Assembly (NCBI GenBank): GCA_037954235.1
Contig: JBBMOA010000002.1
Location: 20,522,509 to 20,586,508, forward strand
Direction of reading: 5' to 3'
DNA: 64,000 nt
Origin: Aulostomus chinensis
Taxonomy: Eukaryota; Chordata; Actinopteri; Syngnathiformes; Aulostomidae
Shown: piece after piece, positions 45,962 through 57,359 of the stretch
Layout of the letters: each line of letters opens with the position of its first letter
How positions within the stretch are numbered: the stretch's first letter is position 1
Notes under the pieces: generated by a model
The model's input: the letters and a program-made list of their open reading frames with translations, nothing else
Told to the model about the DNA's origin: nothing
Databases searched by the model: none
Position numbers and translations under genes: made by a program

Positions 45962-48550
45962 ACAATCTGTAAATGAAAAAGGCTTAGAACTCATTAAAAT
46001 GTGTTTCAGATAAATAAAGCTGGTTAAATAATGTGAATCTTACTACTTGATATTCTAAATACTCACAAGGCTCCTTCAAAGTCACAGCGTACAAACAATT
46101 TGGATAAAAAGAAATCTCATTATAACAATTTTGTAACTCCAATTTGTTTAATTTACCCACACATACTCAGAGGTTGAGTATTGCTGTGTGAGGTGAGAGA
46201 GAAACAGACAAACAAAATAGTTTCACAATAAAAGTTTTGTTGAGGAATGTGGTCTGATGATTTTGATAATGGCTGCAGGGCCTTTAATCGAAAAGGGTGA
46301 CAGGAAGTTATGACTTAGTATTAATAGCTTGTGGGTAGACAGACTCTTGTTTCTGTGCTTTTTTAAAAAATATGGCACCCGGTTCCCTTATTTTTATAAA
46401 ATCTGCGTTCTAAATCACTGATTCTGCACCCTAATTGAAAGTAGTTTTGCTAAGTCAGCTCGAAACCAATTACAGATACAAGGCTGTGGCTGACTACAAC
46501 AATTTGTTGTACTTTCTGACTTCCTGGTTCAAAAGAAGGATTCATTTTCATAAGACCTTGTCCAGTGTCGCCTGCCAATCAGTCTCATTAAAAAATAAGA
46601 ACCTGTGAATCATCCCTCCAGTGTAAACAGTTTGGTTCTTTTCCTAAGTATGGTAGAATCTATCCTCACTCCTTTGGTTTTCACGCTTCCCATGTATGCA
46701 GCACACACACCTATCATGCTTGCAGGCGTGCAGCAGAGGACACATCAACAGTGCGGCTGTGCACAGTTTTGAGTAGAATGGGCAAATGTTGGGTCTGCTA
46801 TTGGACAGTAAAAAACAAAGATCTGTTCATTTATATTTTGCATAAATGTATTATTGGTATCATGCTTTGACTTTGAATGGCCAACGGGAGCAAAACAAAA
46901 CAGGGTTATTTACCTAAATATGACACATTAACTGAAGAGCAGAGGAAGGCCTGACATGACCACAGCTGAGTCCTGACACACCAGCGAGCCACTAAGCTGA
47001 CTGGAATATCGGTTCAGCAGTCAGAAGGCCGAGCAGGCTCCTTCAACATATGATCACGATGACACATTGAGCTTTACAGTTCAAGCAGGCCAACAATAAG
47101 CCAAGAGTTGGACTGAACCAACTTAGAAGGTGAAACAAAAAAAGTGTGATTTTTTTTTAATTGTTTTTTGTTTTTCCAGTTCACAAAATATCATGAGCTG
47201 CTTGAATTAAATCAGCTGATTGCAAAGACGGAATGATGAGCAACATACTTTGAAAAAGGCTAAACGTGAGAGACCAAACTCCCCTAATTGAATAATAAGG
47301 ATGTATTTGCTCCATGTGCTCCATTGCTCAGGTGTCTAGGATTTTTATATTACTATCATCATTTATTATTGTTGAGTGCTTGTTACTTGCCCATCTTCAA
47401 ATTTGGCCTGTATTTTTTTTTTAAAGACATTGAAATACATACCAGTCAAATTACAAGATTCCAAATAAATGTAGGCCACGAGTGTAAATCCATTTCCAAA
47501 GGCCCCTTCCCAACTTTTACCCTCCTTCTTCCAACATCCATGCTTGTTCCTCAACAAGTCTGTATAAGTTGTTTGTTCTGACACTCTGAGATGGCACATA
47601 CTGTGAGCTTGTTTCCTTTGCAGCCAATACATTATGTTATCATAAACCGATGTGTAGCTAAGGTCGGGTTATAATAAAGGCACAAAAACAAAGACCGCGG
47701 TTTGGGATCAGATAAGAGCTAGGGAACCATCGTGGTTTTTAAAACACTCTTTTGAATCGCCTCTGAAGATGGGAAATGACCCTCTGTCCCCTGCAGTAAC
47801 ATCCATCAAACCCTCCGTTCTGCTTGCCGCTGGCGTGGAACTCAGGTGTTCTACGGTGTTTGAGGAACTATCTACCACTCCAACCTCCATCTTTTTTAAA
47901 TGACATCTGATTTTGTACTTTCCTGTGGGTGCGAGATCACATCTGTGTCTCACCGCTTGTATTGTGAACCCACTGGTCGTTTTCCTTGAGAAGACATTCT
48001 CCCCATTTTTTTGAACTCAGCCTTCATTTTGAACTCAATAACACACCAGTGGAGTTTGCGGCTGCATCCTGCACTGTTGTGACCCTACAGAAAGGTAGAC
48101 ATATTAACACCTGACTGTGTGTGTTGCTAACAACTGTCTCTACTGAAGCAGGAAGTTAGTTGCCGCACCTTGGAGATTGATAGGAGAAACCTGCAATGGC
48201 TCAGACATTCACAGGGATTATAATGTTCTGTTCTGAATGTTCATGTGATTTTCATATGCACAGCTAAAAGTATTTAGTACTTACAGTAACATTTAGTCCT
48301 GATCATAGAGATTCTTTTGATTATTTTGTACAAACGTAATATCAAATCCTTGAGAGCCAATATTACTCCGACAGTTCAAAAATAAACAGTTATAAAGTCG
48401 GTTCTAATCAGAGTAAAACCCACCTCAGAGACATGTCAGCTCTGAGTGGACAGATATTTCTTCAATTAACAGTTGTCTACTCCAAATAATTGCAACTGAA
48501 TTTTTTTTGTCTATTAACAAAGGTAGAGTTGCTTTGCATGGTATTTGGGG
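45960..48550. other. Non-coding DNA
   Basis: No gene is assigned. From about 47655 to 47899 a plus-strand frame stays open for about 82 codons (contains SPAVTSIKPSVLLAAGVELR), but it has no upstream ATG, splice signal or known family. Short T runs occur at 47150 and 47414. Confidence 0.45.
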
Positions 48551-48551
48551 T

Positions 48552-48553
<2 letters not shown>

Positions 48554-48586
<33 letters not shown>

Positions 48587-48620
48587 TGAGTGAGTGAGTA
48601 AGTGAGAGAGTTAGTGAGAG
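48554..48620. repeat. (GT)n followed by degenerate (GAGT)n
   Basis: About 14 GT units, then GAGTGAGTGAGTAAGTGAGAG. Confidence 0.93.
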
Positions 48621-48624
48621 AGTC

Positions 48625-49710
48625 CAAATGGATTTCAGCCCAAGAATAAATCACTGTCGCCACAGAAACAGGCCGACAGCCGTGATGGATGGCTGAAATT
48701 TTTGTGTTGATGTCTTTAGTATTGCTGACAATTTGGCAGCCCTGGCTTTTTCACTTTTCCTGTGCTTGCGTGTGGCTAAAGACATTTGAATGTATAGATT
48801 CTTACCTGGACAGTATTGCTCACCTGAGAAGCTTCTTTTAGACAAAAAACAAAGCAAAACCTCCTTTTCTTTCTTTTTTCACACCAACAAAGTTTGGATT
48901 TTTTTTTTTAAATATGACATATTATCAAATCATTTCAAAAAGCCACAAGTGTAGCATCAATATATAACATCTGTAAAAAAAAGAGAGAAAGTAAGGAGGA
49001 AAAAAGTGGAGTGTCATTCGTTTGAGTGTGTGTTCATTAGGGTCACATGATCCACCTGTATGCACTGACTTCTCTCTCATTGGCCAACGTGTAACCACAT
49101 GACACAGTGACTGGTATGTTTGGAACATTTTCCACCCTTTTGGCCTTGTGAATTAACTTTATTTACATGTATTTGTTTAATCCTCTCCAAGTGTTTTAGT
49201 CTGTCTTACTATACGATCTGTTATGGGTTTTTTCTGGATTGTTCTCCTTTTAATCTTTTTCTTTTTCAGTCTGTCTTTACGCCCTTAATAACATCTACCC
49301 TCTATTGGTATTTTAATATTTTATAATTTGCTCTTACCTTTCATGTACTTTTATCCACTGGTTAGAGTTTCGTGTTTGTTTATTTATTTTATCACTTATT
49401 AATTTCATCCAGCCTGAAATGTTTACTCATTGTAAATTGATGACATCTATGACAGCATTTCCTCAGGTAAGGTGCACTTTTGTTTTTTTTTGCTTTTTTT
49501 TTCAGGTTCACACACATTTGTTACATTTATGTCTATGAAGTGTGCAATAAAACAAAGATTTCTTCTTCTTTTTTTTTTGTTCTTGTTCTTTTTTTGGTCA
49601 TCTCCCATTTTATTCCCAGTGTTGTTATCTGGCCCACTCCGTTGCTACTGAGGGTGACTTTGCCCCTGCTCTAGTACACAGTTAACCCAATTTTAATGCA
49701 CAGCACCTCA
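48625..49710. other. AT- and T-rich non-coding DNA
   Basis: Several T runs (48899-48909, 49480-49502, 49568-49578) and Phe-rich frames that follow from them. No gene or named repeat is seen. Confidence 0.55.
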
Positions 49711-49711
49711 G

Positions 49712-49712
<1 letters not shown>

Positions 49713-49754
<42 letters not shown>

Positions 49755-49788
49755 GCACGCAAGCACGCACGCACGCGTACACACACGC
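49713..49788. repeat. (AC)n-(GCAC)n compound microsatellite
   Basis: About 19 AC units pass into GCACGCACGC units and back to ACACAC. Confidence 0.96.
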
Positions 49789-49923
49789 CTGCCTTGACTC
49801 TTCCTGTATAATCTCCAAAGTTCCAAAAATAAAATGCTGTTACTTTCTATCCATAGGCTATACATAATGCACAGTATACAAAATCTATACACATATCCAT
49901 AATGTTATGTAAACACAAGAACA

Positions 49924-49990
49924 CCACACACACACACACACACACACACTTACACACAGACACGCACGCACGCACGCACGCACGCACACT
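49924..49990. repeat. (AC)n-(GCAC)n compound microsatellite, second copy
   Basis: The same AC-to-GCAC order as the array 135 bp upstream. The segment between does not look duplicated. Confidence 0.96.
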
Positions 49991-50022
49991 CACTTTAAGA
50001 GTTGGGCCGCTCTGAGCCAGCA

Positions 50023-50041
50023 CCCCCCCCCCCCCCCCCCC
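50023..50041. repeat. Poly-C homopolymer (19)
   Basis: Nineteen C in a row, just downstream of the GCAC array. Confidence 0.96.
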
Positions 50042-50044
50042 ACA

Positions 50045-50555
50045 CCTCACATCCAGTGTTTCCATCTGCTTTCACCTGGCAGGATCAAATCAGAGCACAC
50101 TTCCCACAAACTTACAAAGAATCAATACTTTCTCCTGCAAAACACAGCAGCAGTCACAGCCTGAGCCTGAGCCTGAGTCCCAGCTCCACACTAACTCCAC
50201 TCAAAGTACTGTGGACTGAGAGAAAGAATCCAGAGCAGAAATTAAAAAAGGATTTACTGACCTTACTGTCTTTCTTCCTCTCCCCTCTCTATGCCGTCCA
50301 ATTCCCTCTTTTTCTTCTGCTGGTACTTGTCCTCTAAACCTCTAGTCTTAGTAAGTCATGCAAGAGCTGCCTGCTGCTCCTGCTCAGCCCTACGCCACTG
50401 TATTAGTCTGATTTCACACTCTGCAGCCTAGCCTCCTGTCCTGAAGGGGACGGTGAATGTGCTGCTTATTTAGAAGCCAGCACGCACTACCTGGGCTAGT
50501 AGGCAGCTGTTTAAAGCACGAGGCAACATCCAGGGTGCATAATACCCCCTCTTCC
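50045..50555. other. Non-coding DNA
   Basis: Mixed composition. CTGAGCCTGAGCCTGAG (about 50161) is a three-unit 6-bp tandem repeat. The frame 50002-50337 begins in poly-C and is not gene-like. Confidence 0.5.
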
Positions 50556-50558
<3 letters not shown>

Positions 50559-50599
<41 letters not shown>

Positions 50600-50626
50600 A
50601 CACACACACACATTCTCTCTCTCTCT
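50559..50626. repeat. (CA)n then (CT)n microsatellite
   Basis: About 54 bp of CA with one CT interruption, followed by CTCTCTCTCTC. Confidence 0.96.
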
Positions 50627-50629
50627 TTC

Positions 50630-50760
50630 CCTCCTGCTCAAACACATGCACACACTCACTAGCTGGCTGGCTCACATAGGCGATGGCACAGACACACTCG
50701 CGTGCACACACACACTCATGCACGCGAGGCAAAGTGAAATACACACACACACACACACGT
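50630..50760. repeat. Degenerate CA-rich stretch
   Basis: CACACTCACT-type units with CGCG steps, ending in nine pure AC units (50741-50758). Confidence 0.85.
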
Positions 50761-50956
50761 GCAAGCGGTCTGTCAGAGGTCTCTCTACCTTGGCTGGGAT
50801 AGCAGGCAGTGTGAGAACACACACACAGGAACATTGAGATGGGCTGGCTGCTCCGTTCTGTCTCCTTCTCTCTAAGTGTTTAGAAGACAATTTCAACAAG
50901 GGATTGCTCCCAATCTACTAGGGTGATCCACATGGATGAGTTATAATATGCTTGCC

Positions 50957-51062
50957 ACTCTCTCCCTCTCTCTTGCCCCCCGCTTCTATTCTCTCTCTCT
51001 TTCTCTCTCTCTCATTCTCTGTCTCACTCTCTTACTCTCTCTCTCTCTCACTCTTTCGCTCT
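50957..51062. repeat. (CT)n-rich pyrimidine tract
   Basis: About 100 bp almost wholly pyrimidine, with CT cores broken by CA and TA. It is the complement-type counterpart of the GA tract at 22388. Confidence 0.93.
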
Positions 51063-51324
51063 CAAGCTCGTTGTTTTAGCCTATTATCGAGCCGTCACTG
51101 CTTTCAGTTCAGGAGGAAAGCCTTCCCTTCTCGGATTCTATATTTCTCGTCTCTCTCTGGGTGTTCGAGAGATGGGGCCATAGACTGACTCCACCTGAAT
51201 GTGTATTAGTAAAATGCATTATTTATTGCGAAGCTGCATTCATTTTTTTCTGATATGCCGGTGGACATGCGGGGGAAGGGAGCAGCAGTGGTGGCTGCAT
51301 CAGCAACGAAGGGGTGTATTTGTG

Positions 51325-51328
<4 letters not shown>

Positions 51329-51355
<27 letters not shown>

Positions 51356-51367
51356 GTGGGGGGGGGT
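51329..51367. repeat. (GT)n followed by G run
   Basis: About 13 GT units, then a GG(T)GGGGGGGGGG-type run; G-rich to 51410. Confidence 0.93.
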
Positions 51368-51459
51368 TTGGAAGAGGCAGAGTTGGCGGTGGGGGTTAGG
51401 GTTTGAGGGGTCAGGATATGGCATAGTGGGGGTCTGAGGAGAGGTGAAAAGAATACATA

Positions 51460-51605
51460 TGATATGATATTAATTTATTTATTTATTCAATGCCTGGGAT
51501 CGCCTTATCGTCCAGGGTGATACTTAATGGCATCACTGCTGGCTTCACCAAGCTGTCCCAAATCACACCGCCACTCATTTTTTCATCAAAATGACTTCAA
51601 TTTAT
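51460..51605. promoter_or_regulatory. Candidate conserved enhancer-like element
   Basis: After an ATTTATTTATTTATTC stretch comes about 120 bp of complex sequence: CTGGGATCGCCTTATCG, GATACTTAATGGCATCAC, GTCCCAAATCACACCG and TTTTCATCAAAATGAC. It stands alone between simple repeats, as if retained by constraint. No frame is long enough to be an exon with good borders. Function is inferred. Confidence 0.4.
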
Positions 51606-51608
51606 CAC

Positions 51609-51613
<5 letters not shown>

Positions 51614-51655
<42 letters not shown>
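51614..51655. repeat. (GT)n(GA)n compound microsatellite
   Basis: About 6 GT units followed by about 15 GA units. Confidence 0.96.
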
Positions 51656-51659
<4 letters not shown>

Positions 51660-51660
<1 letters not shown>

Positions 51661-52890
51661 CGAAAGACAGAAAGAAGAAAAGAAATGAGTGATGAGGATG
51701 ATCATAAAAAGTGAAATAAATCACAAAGAAGTTTTCAGAACTAAAAGAAAACAGATAAAGATTTTTCTCTAAAACTGGAAAATTAACTTGAAATATCAGT
51801 TAATGCAGAATTCATAAAACACGACACCTTACAATTTTAATAACCTGTTTCAGGTGAAACTGTTCATTTATTCAAGTTTCTCACTTTGTTACAAGTGAGA
51901 GAATTTATGATTTCATTTTATTACATGCAATGAATTATTGCTTGCTATTAATTACAATATCTAAATAAATTAAAACATTAATTAACTAATAAAGACTTTT
52001 ATTGTATAACATCAGACGGATTTGGATCACAAAATATCCATAGGCGTCTATTCTTATGTCTGTGTTTTAATTATTTTGTTAATTAATTGCAAAATGAGCT
52101 CAATACGGTATAATAAGAATTAAAACAGGACATCTGGTATTTTCGATATCTATGCTTATTGTAAACCAACAATGGATATAAAGTTAATTTCTCAAACAAA
52201 AACCTTTTGGGGAGCTATCCTGGTTTTATCATGAAGAGTAAGTTATAAAATATATTCTACATGTGCAGAGGTCAACTTTGATTATCTTTCTGAGAAAAAT
52301 GCATATATATTCAATATGCAGGGTTGACCGAAGAATACAAAAGCGGGCCTCGTGGGCCTCACACACACTCAGGTGCAAGTCTATGACACACCTGTCATCA
52401 CAAGTAAGACTGCTGTCATGTCTCTCTTTTCTGTCTTTTTCTATTTTGTATCTTTTCATTTACAACTAGAGTTGATGCTGGGATCAGAGACAGCTTGAAT
52501 ACTTTGCGGCTAAAGGGTGAGCGTAGCTGCAGCTCTTTTGAGACTCCATGAATAGAGGACAGGAATGACCAAAGGTGAGCTGATGCCAGGCTTGGACTCA
52601 GAAAGGGGAGGGCGGCTGGAAATGACTGTGTAAGCTGGAGTTGCCATGCTGGTCAACAGGCAGCTGCAGTGTAAACCCATGGGAGCAACCAGCCAGGCAA
52701 GGAGTCATGACTGCAGAGTGGACCCTCAAGACCCTGTCAGCACAATCAGCCTTCTTTCCCTCCAATAGCAGGAGAATCCGGCAAAAATGATGAGGGCTGC
52801 TAGCTTATACTGAAGATCTTTATGCTATTTCCACCACAATTCATTCATGCTGAACAATTAAATCTCCTTCAGAAAAGCCCACAAATAGAA
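51660..52890. other. Non-coding DNA
   Basis: Very AT-rich to about 52310, then GC-richer (52480-52760) with no recognised exon or repeat. Confidence 0.55.
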
Positions 52891-52894
52891 ATTT

Positions 52895-53210
52895 AACTTA
52901 ACTAACAGCAGTTTCATGTAAAATCAGCACAAACACCCTAAATCGTGTATCCGATCCCTGCATGTGACTGTGGCCATCTCTATCATCCACAAGTCTAATC
53001 CAGACTCCTGTCCCATCAGAGCCTGTTATCAGCCTGGTCCTCAACCACAGGATGCCCATCTTCTGTACCTGCAGAAGGAAATGATGTGGCCCAGGGCCCA
53101 GCCAGGCTATTCTATCACCACCATTAGGGCTTAAGCAGAACTGGAAAATTACTCCACTGGCATTAACAGTCCATCTCAATCATTTTAATGCTATCATAAT
53201 AATGAGAAGT
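52895..53210. promoter_or_regulatory. Candidate conserved non-coding element
   Basis: Complex sequence with GTTATCAGCCTGG, CACCATTAGGGC, GGCATTAACAG, and TCATTTTAATGC near the right end. The 93-codon minus frame (53179-52898) has no family match. Confidence 0.3.
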
Positions 53211-53214
53211 TCTA

Positions 53215-54275
53215 TTATTATTTTTAAAAGCCTTGGTAAGAAAAAAGGACTTTCATTTCCTTTCCTTAAGCATTTTATACTGAGAGAGAGAAAGTGAATG
53301 TAGGAGAAAGTGATATCTTATGGAACAGGGACTCGCTTCCTCCCAGCGACCCCTACACCCGTCTGTCTGCAGCATCTCTGTGCCCTTCTTCACCTTCCAC
53401 AGTCACCAAGGAGGGGACATGATAGAAATAAACATGAAAGACAATTAATAATAACGGGCAGTCTGGTCTGAACACACTGTCTTAACAACTGTATCCTTAA
53501 CCTCTTCACCCCAGTGCAGCCCGTCCATCTGACGATGATCCATAAAGAAGCCCCCCCACACACACACTTGCGCACTTCTCCGCCGTTCTGACTTTGAGTC
53601 CAGCATATTCCACAAGCCACAAAACACTGCATGACTTACATTCTCAGTCTCTACTCCTGTTTTTTAACTTTCAATTTCCTGAATAGCATTATTATGTATT
53701 ATTAATATCTCTGAATTATTACTCGTTTGCCTCTTAAAATGGAGTGCTTTAATTCACATCTGAAGTACTCATCAAGGCTGTTCACTGAGATGAATGTGGA
53801 AGGATACATTATATTTGCAAAAATGCAAAGGTGAATTAAAAATATATAGGATTACTAAAATATTAACTATTAATTTCAAAAAAGATGATTTGCCCAGAAA
53901 AAGCAGTTTCATTTTATTCTGTGCATGTCTTTCTTTCTTTCTTTCTTTTTTGTTTTTTGAAAACTACATCTTGTGATTCAGGTTTTTGAAATAATCCCAT
54001 TATGTGCATTAAATGTATTGAATATTATATTTCCAGTGTGAGACATCAGCTCCTGTATTCATTTTCATGAGAAGAGAGCATGAACAGGACATGGGTGCAG
54101 CGTGGCAGAGATGATGCAGTGTAAAAATTCATGTCCAATACAGTATCAGATGGAGGTTCCATCAACAATGAGGGGAGAGAAAAAAAACCTACACAAAATC
54201 AAAATAGGTCCAAGCATGATAGTTTCAACTATCTCTTCATGATTTTTTTTTCTTACAATAGTGAACTCTAATTCC
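53215..54275. other. AT-rich non-coding DNA
   Basis: No gene. A (CTTT)n tract lies at 53928-53950, with short A and T runs elsewhere. Confidence 0.55.
53928..53950. repeat. (CTTT)n microsatellite
   Basis: Five CTTT units followed by a T run. Confidence 0.93.
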
Positions 54276-54279
54276 CATG

Positions 54280-54440
54280 ATCACCCTTGAAAGCGTGACC
54301 TTGTGCTGTGTGACAGGAGATAGCTGCAGCATGAAGACAGGACGCCACTTATCATCAAGGGACGAGGTGGCTGTTTAATTTCACACCACCAGTGGCTAAA
54401 ACCCCTGTTAGTGTGGAGCATCACAATGGCAGCTACGCTG
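54280..54440. promoter_or_regulatory. Candidate conserved non-coding element
   Basis: Complex sequence with GATAGCTGCAGC, CACTTATCATCAAGG and GGCTGTTTAATTTCACACC. It is followed by a purine-rich stretch (54450-54540). Function is inferred. Confidence 0.28.
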
Positions 54441-54726
54441 GGGGAGCAGATGTCCTAGTGAGGGGGTGTAAAGAGGGAGGAGGTTGTGTTGGGAGAAGGA
54501 TAGGAGGGAGGAGGAAGAGTGGTGATCCTGTGTGTGTGTTGGGGTGAGTGGTTGCTCTGTCGCCACATATTGTACTCAAAGCGGTCTGACCTTGTGCGCA
54601 TGCCCAGAAAAACAGCAACCCTCTCTTTCTGACACACAGAAATGGAAGAAATAAACAGACAAACCATCACCCTAGTATGTGGCCATACTTATGGGTTGTA
54701 ATCAAAGAAGAAGGATGAGCACAAGG

Positions 54727-54790
54727 GGGACATGAACTCATGACGGTGAGTTTGTAGCGCAGCCACACCACTGAGGCTAGTTGCTTTCTG
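54727..54790 (-). repeat. tRNA-like sequence (SINE head or tRNA pseudogene)
   Basis: On the minus strand, TAGCCTCAGTGG resembles a pol III A box (TAGC..AGTGG, one extra base). AGTTCATGTCC, 29 bp further, matches the B box consensus GGTTCRANYCC at 9 of 11 positions. A-B spacing is normal for a tRNA. I could not fold a full cloverleaf with paired acceptor arms, so a functional tRNA is unlikely and a degraded SINE head is preferred. Confidence 0.3.
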
Positions 54791-54905
54791 AGGAGCTTTT
54801 CATTGTCTGCGGTGATGAACTTGAGTTTTGGCCTCCAACCCTGGGGTCTTTCTGTCTAATCCTGAGTGTCCTGACGCCCTTTTACAGCCCCTCCCTTCTG
54901 CCTCA

Positions 54906-54907
<2 letters not shown>

Positions 54908-54958
<51 letters not shown>
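54908..54958. repeat. (CT)n(CA)n compound microsatellite
   Basis: About 14 CT units followed by about 12 CA units. Confidence 0.96.
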
Positions 54959-54959
54959 G

Positions 54960-55785
54960 CATGTCCATGCACAGACATAACACCCTTTAACTGATGCCTG
55001 ACATGACTGCGGGGTTGAAGAGTGAAAAACACCTCCCAACACAGCTGAATATAAAACACTGTAATGAGCGAGGCAAGAAAATGGCTTCCCTCTCAAACAT
55101 GGCTGCTGCTTACGGATGGTCAGATGCAAGGCAGCCAGAAAAAGGTCACCTCTCTCATCTTTTAGTACCTCCCCACACCCCCATCTTCTATTACTCTGCT
55201 GTTTTTTTCTCTTTCTATTCTCCCCCCCCCCCCCTTTTTTTTCATCTCTTGCTAACACCTTCTGTTTCCCTCCTTGGTCATTTTCCTCACCCAATTTCGT
55301 ATGCGGATGTAGGGCTTATTATTTAAGAGACAAAGGAAGGGGATCTTGAGAAGAGACAGGTGGCTGCGTCTGAGTGATGAGAACATTACAGAAGTGAAAT
55401 CCAGCTTCTAAAACCTCTCCTCCATGGAAGGTGATAAAAAAAAGAAAATAAAAATAACTGTGCCCCTTCCTCTGTTTTGTACAACTCAGCAGGAAAAAGA
55501 GCAAACCCCACTCCCATTTCTCCCCAGTACAATTTAAAGTCCCCTCTGAGCGCTGCAGTCCAGTCAGAAACGCTATATTTATTTTTTTCCTCTCTTACTC
55601 CCTCTCCAATGTCATTTTTCTCCATTTTCTCCATCGGTCGGTTATACACAGAATGTTCCAGATGCATTTAGACTGCTTGATTTCTATTTTCATAATATCA
55701 GAACATCAGGTTAAAGAATATAAATGTTTATTCAGCAGAGTGGTGAATGTTGGTGCATGGGTGCAGTAGCTCTTGGGGGACAGAG
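54960..55785. other. Non-coding DNA, pyrimidine-rich in the middle
   Basis: Contains a C13 run followed by T8 (55222-55242). Ser/Phe/Pro-rich plus frames (54994-55349) and Lys/Glu-rich minus frames derive from this bias. No gene is called. Confidence 0.5.
55222..55242. repeat. Poly-C (13) followed by poly-T (8)
   Basis: Homopolymers back to back within a pyrimidine stretch. Confidence 0.94.
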
Positions 55786-55789
55786 CCCA

Positions 55790-56255
55790 TGCTAAATCAG
55801 TAAATCACTCCATCTAGAAGATGAACGGCATGTTTTGGAGTTCATTGCCTTTCGTTTCGGGCGAGTGGCCAGTGCCGCGGCAGGCCCAGCAGGCTGGAGC
55901 GGAGGTGTCTGCTGATATGGATGGTTACAGAGGGATAATGAAGCGGCGACCAGGGGCTTAGCAATGTTCTGTTCACCCTGTCCACCCTGCTGTGAAAGGA
56001 CCAGCTGCCAAATATGGCTAATAGCCCGTCCTCGTACGGAGCCACCATAGAGCTTGTTCTGTGCTTTTAACGCGAGTGCTGCTTGGTAAATTCTTTGGTG
56101 CGATAATGGTCATGGTCTCACCACGACTCTCGGCAACTTTCATGTCGCATTTCATCAGTCAGCCCCATACTAGACAGTTCTCCTCACTGAGGCCACCTGA
56201 GACCCTTGTTGTTGCTGCTCTCATGGTAACAGACAGCTGCCCGCCAATGCCTGAC
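55790..56255. promoter_or_regulatory. Candidate conserved enhancer-like element
   Basis: About 450 bp of CpG-containing complex sequence: CTGATATGGATGG, GGGATAATGAAGCGGCG, CCAGCTGCCAAATATGGC (E-box next to an SRF-like CCAAATATGG; SRF consensus is CCWWWWWWGG), and GTGCGATAATGGTCATGG. CCAAATATGG is an exact CArG box. Open frames on either strand (56061-56393 plus, 56048-55842 minus) match no family. Confidence 0.4.
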
Positions 56256-56259
56256 TCCA

Positions 56260-56720
56260 GGAAAAAAGCGTTAATTTTTCCTGGACAGTACAGTCAAAAT
56301 ATAGTTCAGGTCAAGGAACCTGCGGATGCCTACATATCATTATTTGGATCCATGGAACAAATCCCAAATTTGTCCCCAAAAAAAACTCAGTAGAAATCTA
56401 TTTGAATGTGAAACAAGGAGTAGGTGCGTCCTGAATCAAAGCAGCCTTCGTATTTTTGACTAACAACATGTTTTCTTAAATTAAAATGCAATTCAGACAT
56501 ATTGATTCATGATTGTCATTTCCTAAATGTTTTCCAAGTCATAAGACTCACGCAATATAATCCAACGTCGTGAAATAAATTCTCCACGCAGGAGAATTTG
56601 AGTAGTCAGTTTTTATCAAATCTGTTTGAGATGTTGATGAATTCTAATGGTCAGTTTCGAGGCCATAACTTACAGTACTAGAACAACAGTGATATTTGTG
56701 TACGCTAAATCATATAAATG
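56260..56720. other. AT-rich non-coding DNA, nothing specific seen
   Basis: No repeat or splice-flanked block is recognised. Confidence 0.55.
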
Positions 56721-56830
56721 TGACAAAAGCAAAATATTAGGAACACCTCTCAATGTAACAGTTCAGCAACAGCAGATATTACTGCCTGTAAACTAACCAA
56801 CAAAATACAGATGCAAAATATTTGAGTATT
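56721..56830 (-). repeat. Interspersed repeat end, AGGTGTTCCTAATATTTTG type
   Basis: On the minus strand it ends GAGGTGTTCCTAATATTTTG. I remember this terminus from a very common fish repeat (often followed there by TCCAC). Upstream on that strand lie GTTGGTTAGTTTACAGGCAG and GCTGTTGCTGAAC. The element may extend towards 57060, where a 95-codon minus frame (57037-56750) without a known family lies. Class is not determined. Confidence 0.45.
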
Positions 56831-56834
56831 GTCA

Positions 56835-57355
56835 TGCTGGATTCTACTGCATTCGTACGTGATAAAGTGAGAAAAAAAAACCATTTGAAAGCATGTGAAT
56901 CGAATTTTAAAGCAAAACCTTTGGGTTTTACCACAGCAATATCGAGCGCAAACAAGTTTACTCTCAGCACATTGCATGACGCTTTCATTCTTCACACAAA
57001 ACCACAAGATCGAAGTACATTCGTGTCCCAGTGACATTTATATACCACGAGACATTAAAACATGTCCTATGTCTACTTACTATGTACTTCATCAGGTCAC
57101 CAAAAGACGGAACTTCGATGGCTCACCTACATCACCAAATACAGTGCGAGATGATGCCAATAGCACCAACTACTGTATTAGCCACCTGCATCTCAAACTG
57201 GGATGCGAGGCACATCACATTTAAATAAGTTGATAGAGTTTATCAAAACGACAGGCAATTAGAGTGGCTTTGACCATGGGTTTGCATGCTAAATGAGAGT
57301 CATTTGACTGGTGCGAGTCATACATGTTAGTTCTGGAACTCCATTTTTGCTCGTG
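56835..57355. other. Non-coding DNA, possibly partly transposon-derived
   Basis: Overlapping frames of 65-110 codons occur on both strands (for example 56895-57224 plus) without family resemblance, which suggests few stops rather than coding. It may belong to the repeat at 56721. Confidence 0.4.
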
Positions 57356-57359
57356 GACA

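Noticed and set aside
47655..47899. About 82 codons open on the plus strand, containing SIKPSVLLAAGVELR
   Set aside because: It has no ATG near the start, no splice borders and no family match. A run this long is not rare across six frames of 64 kb.
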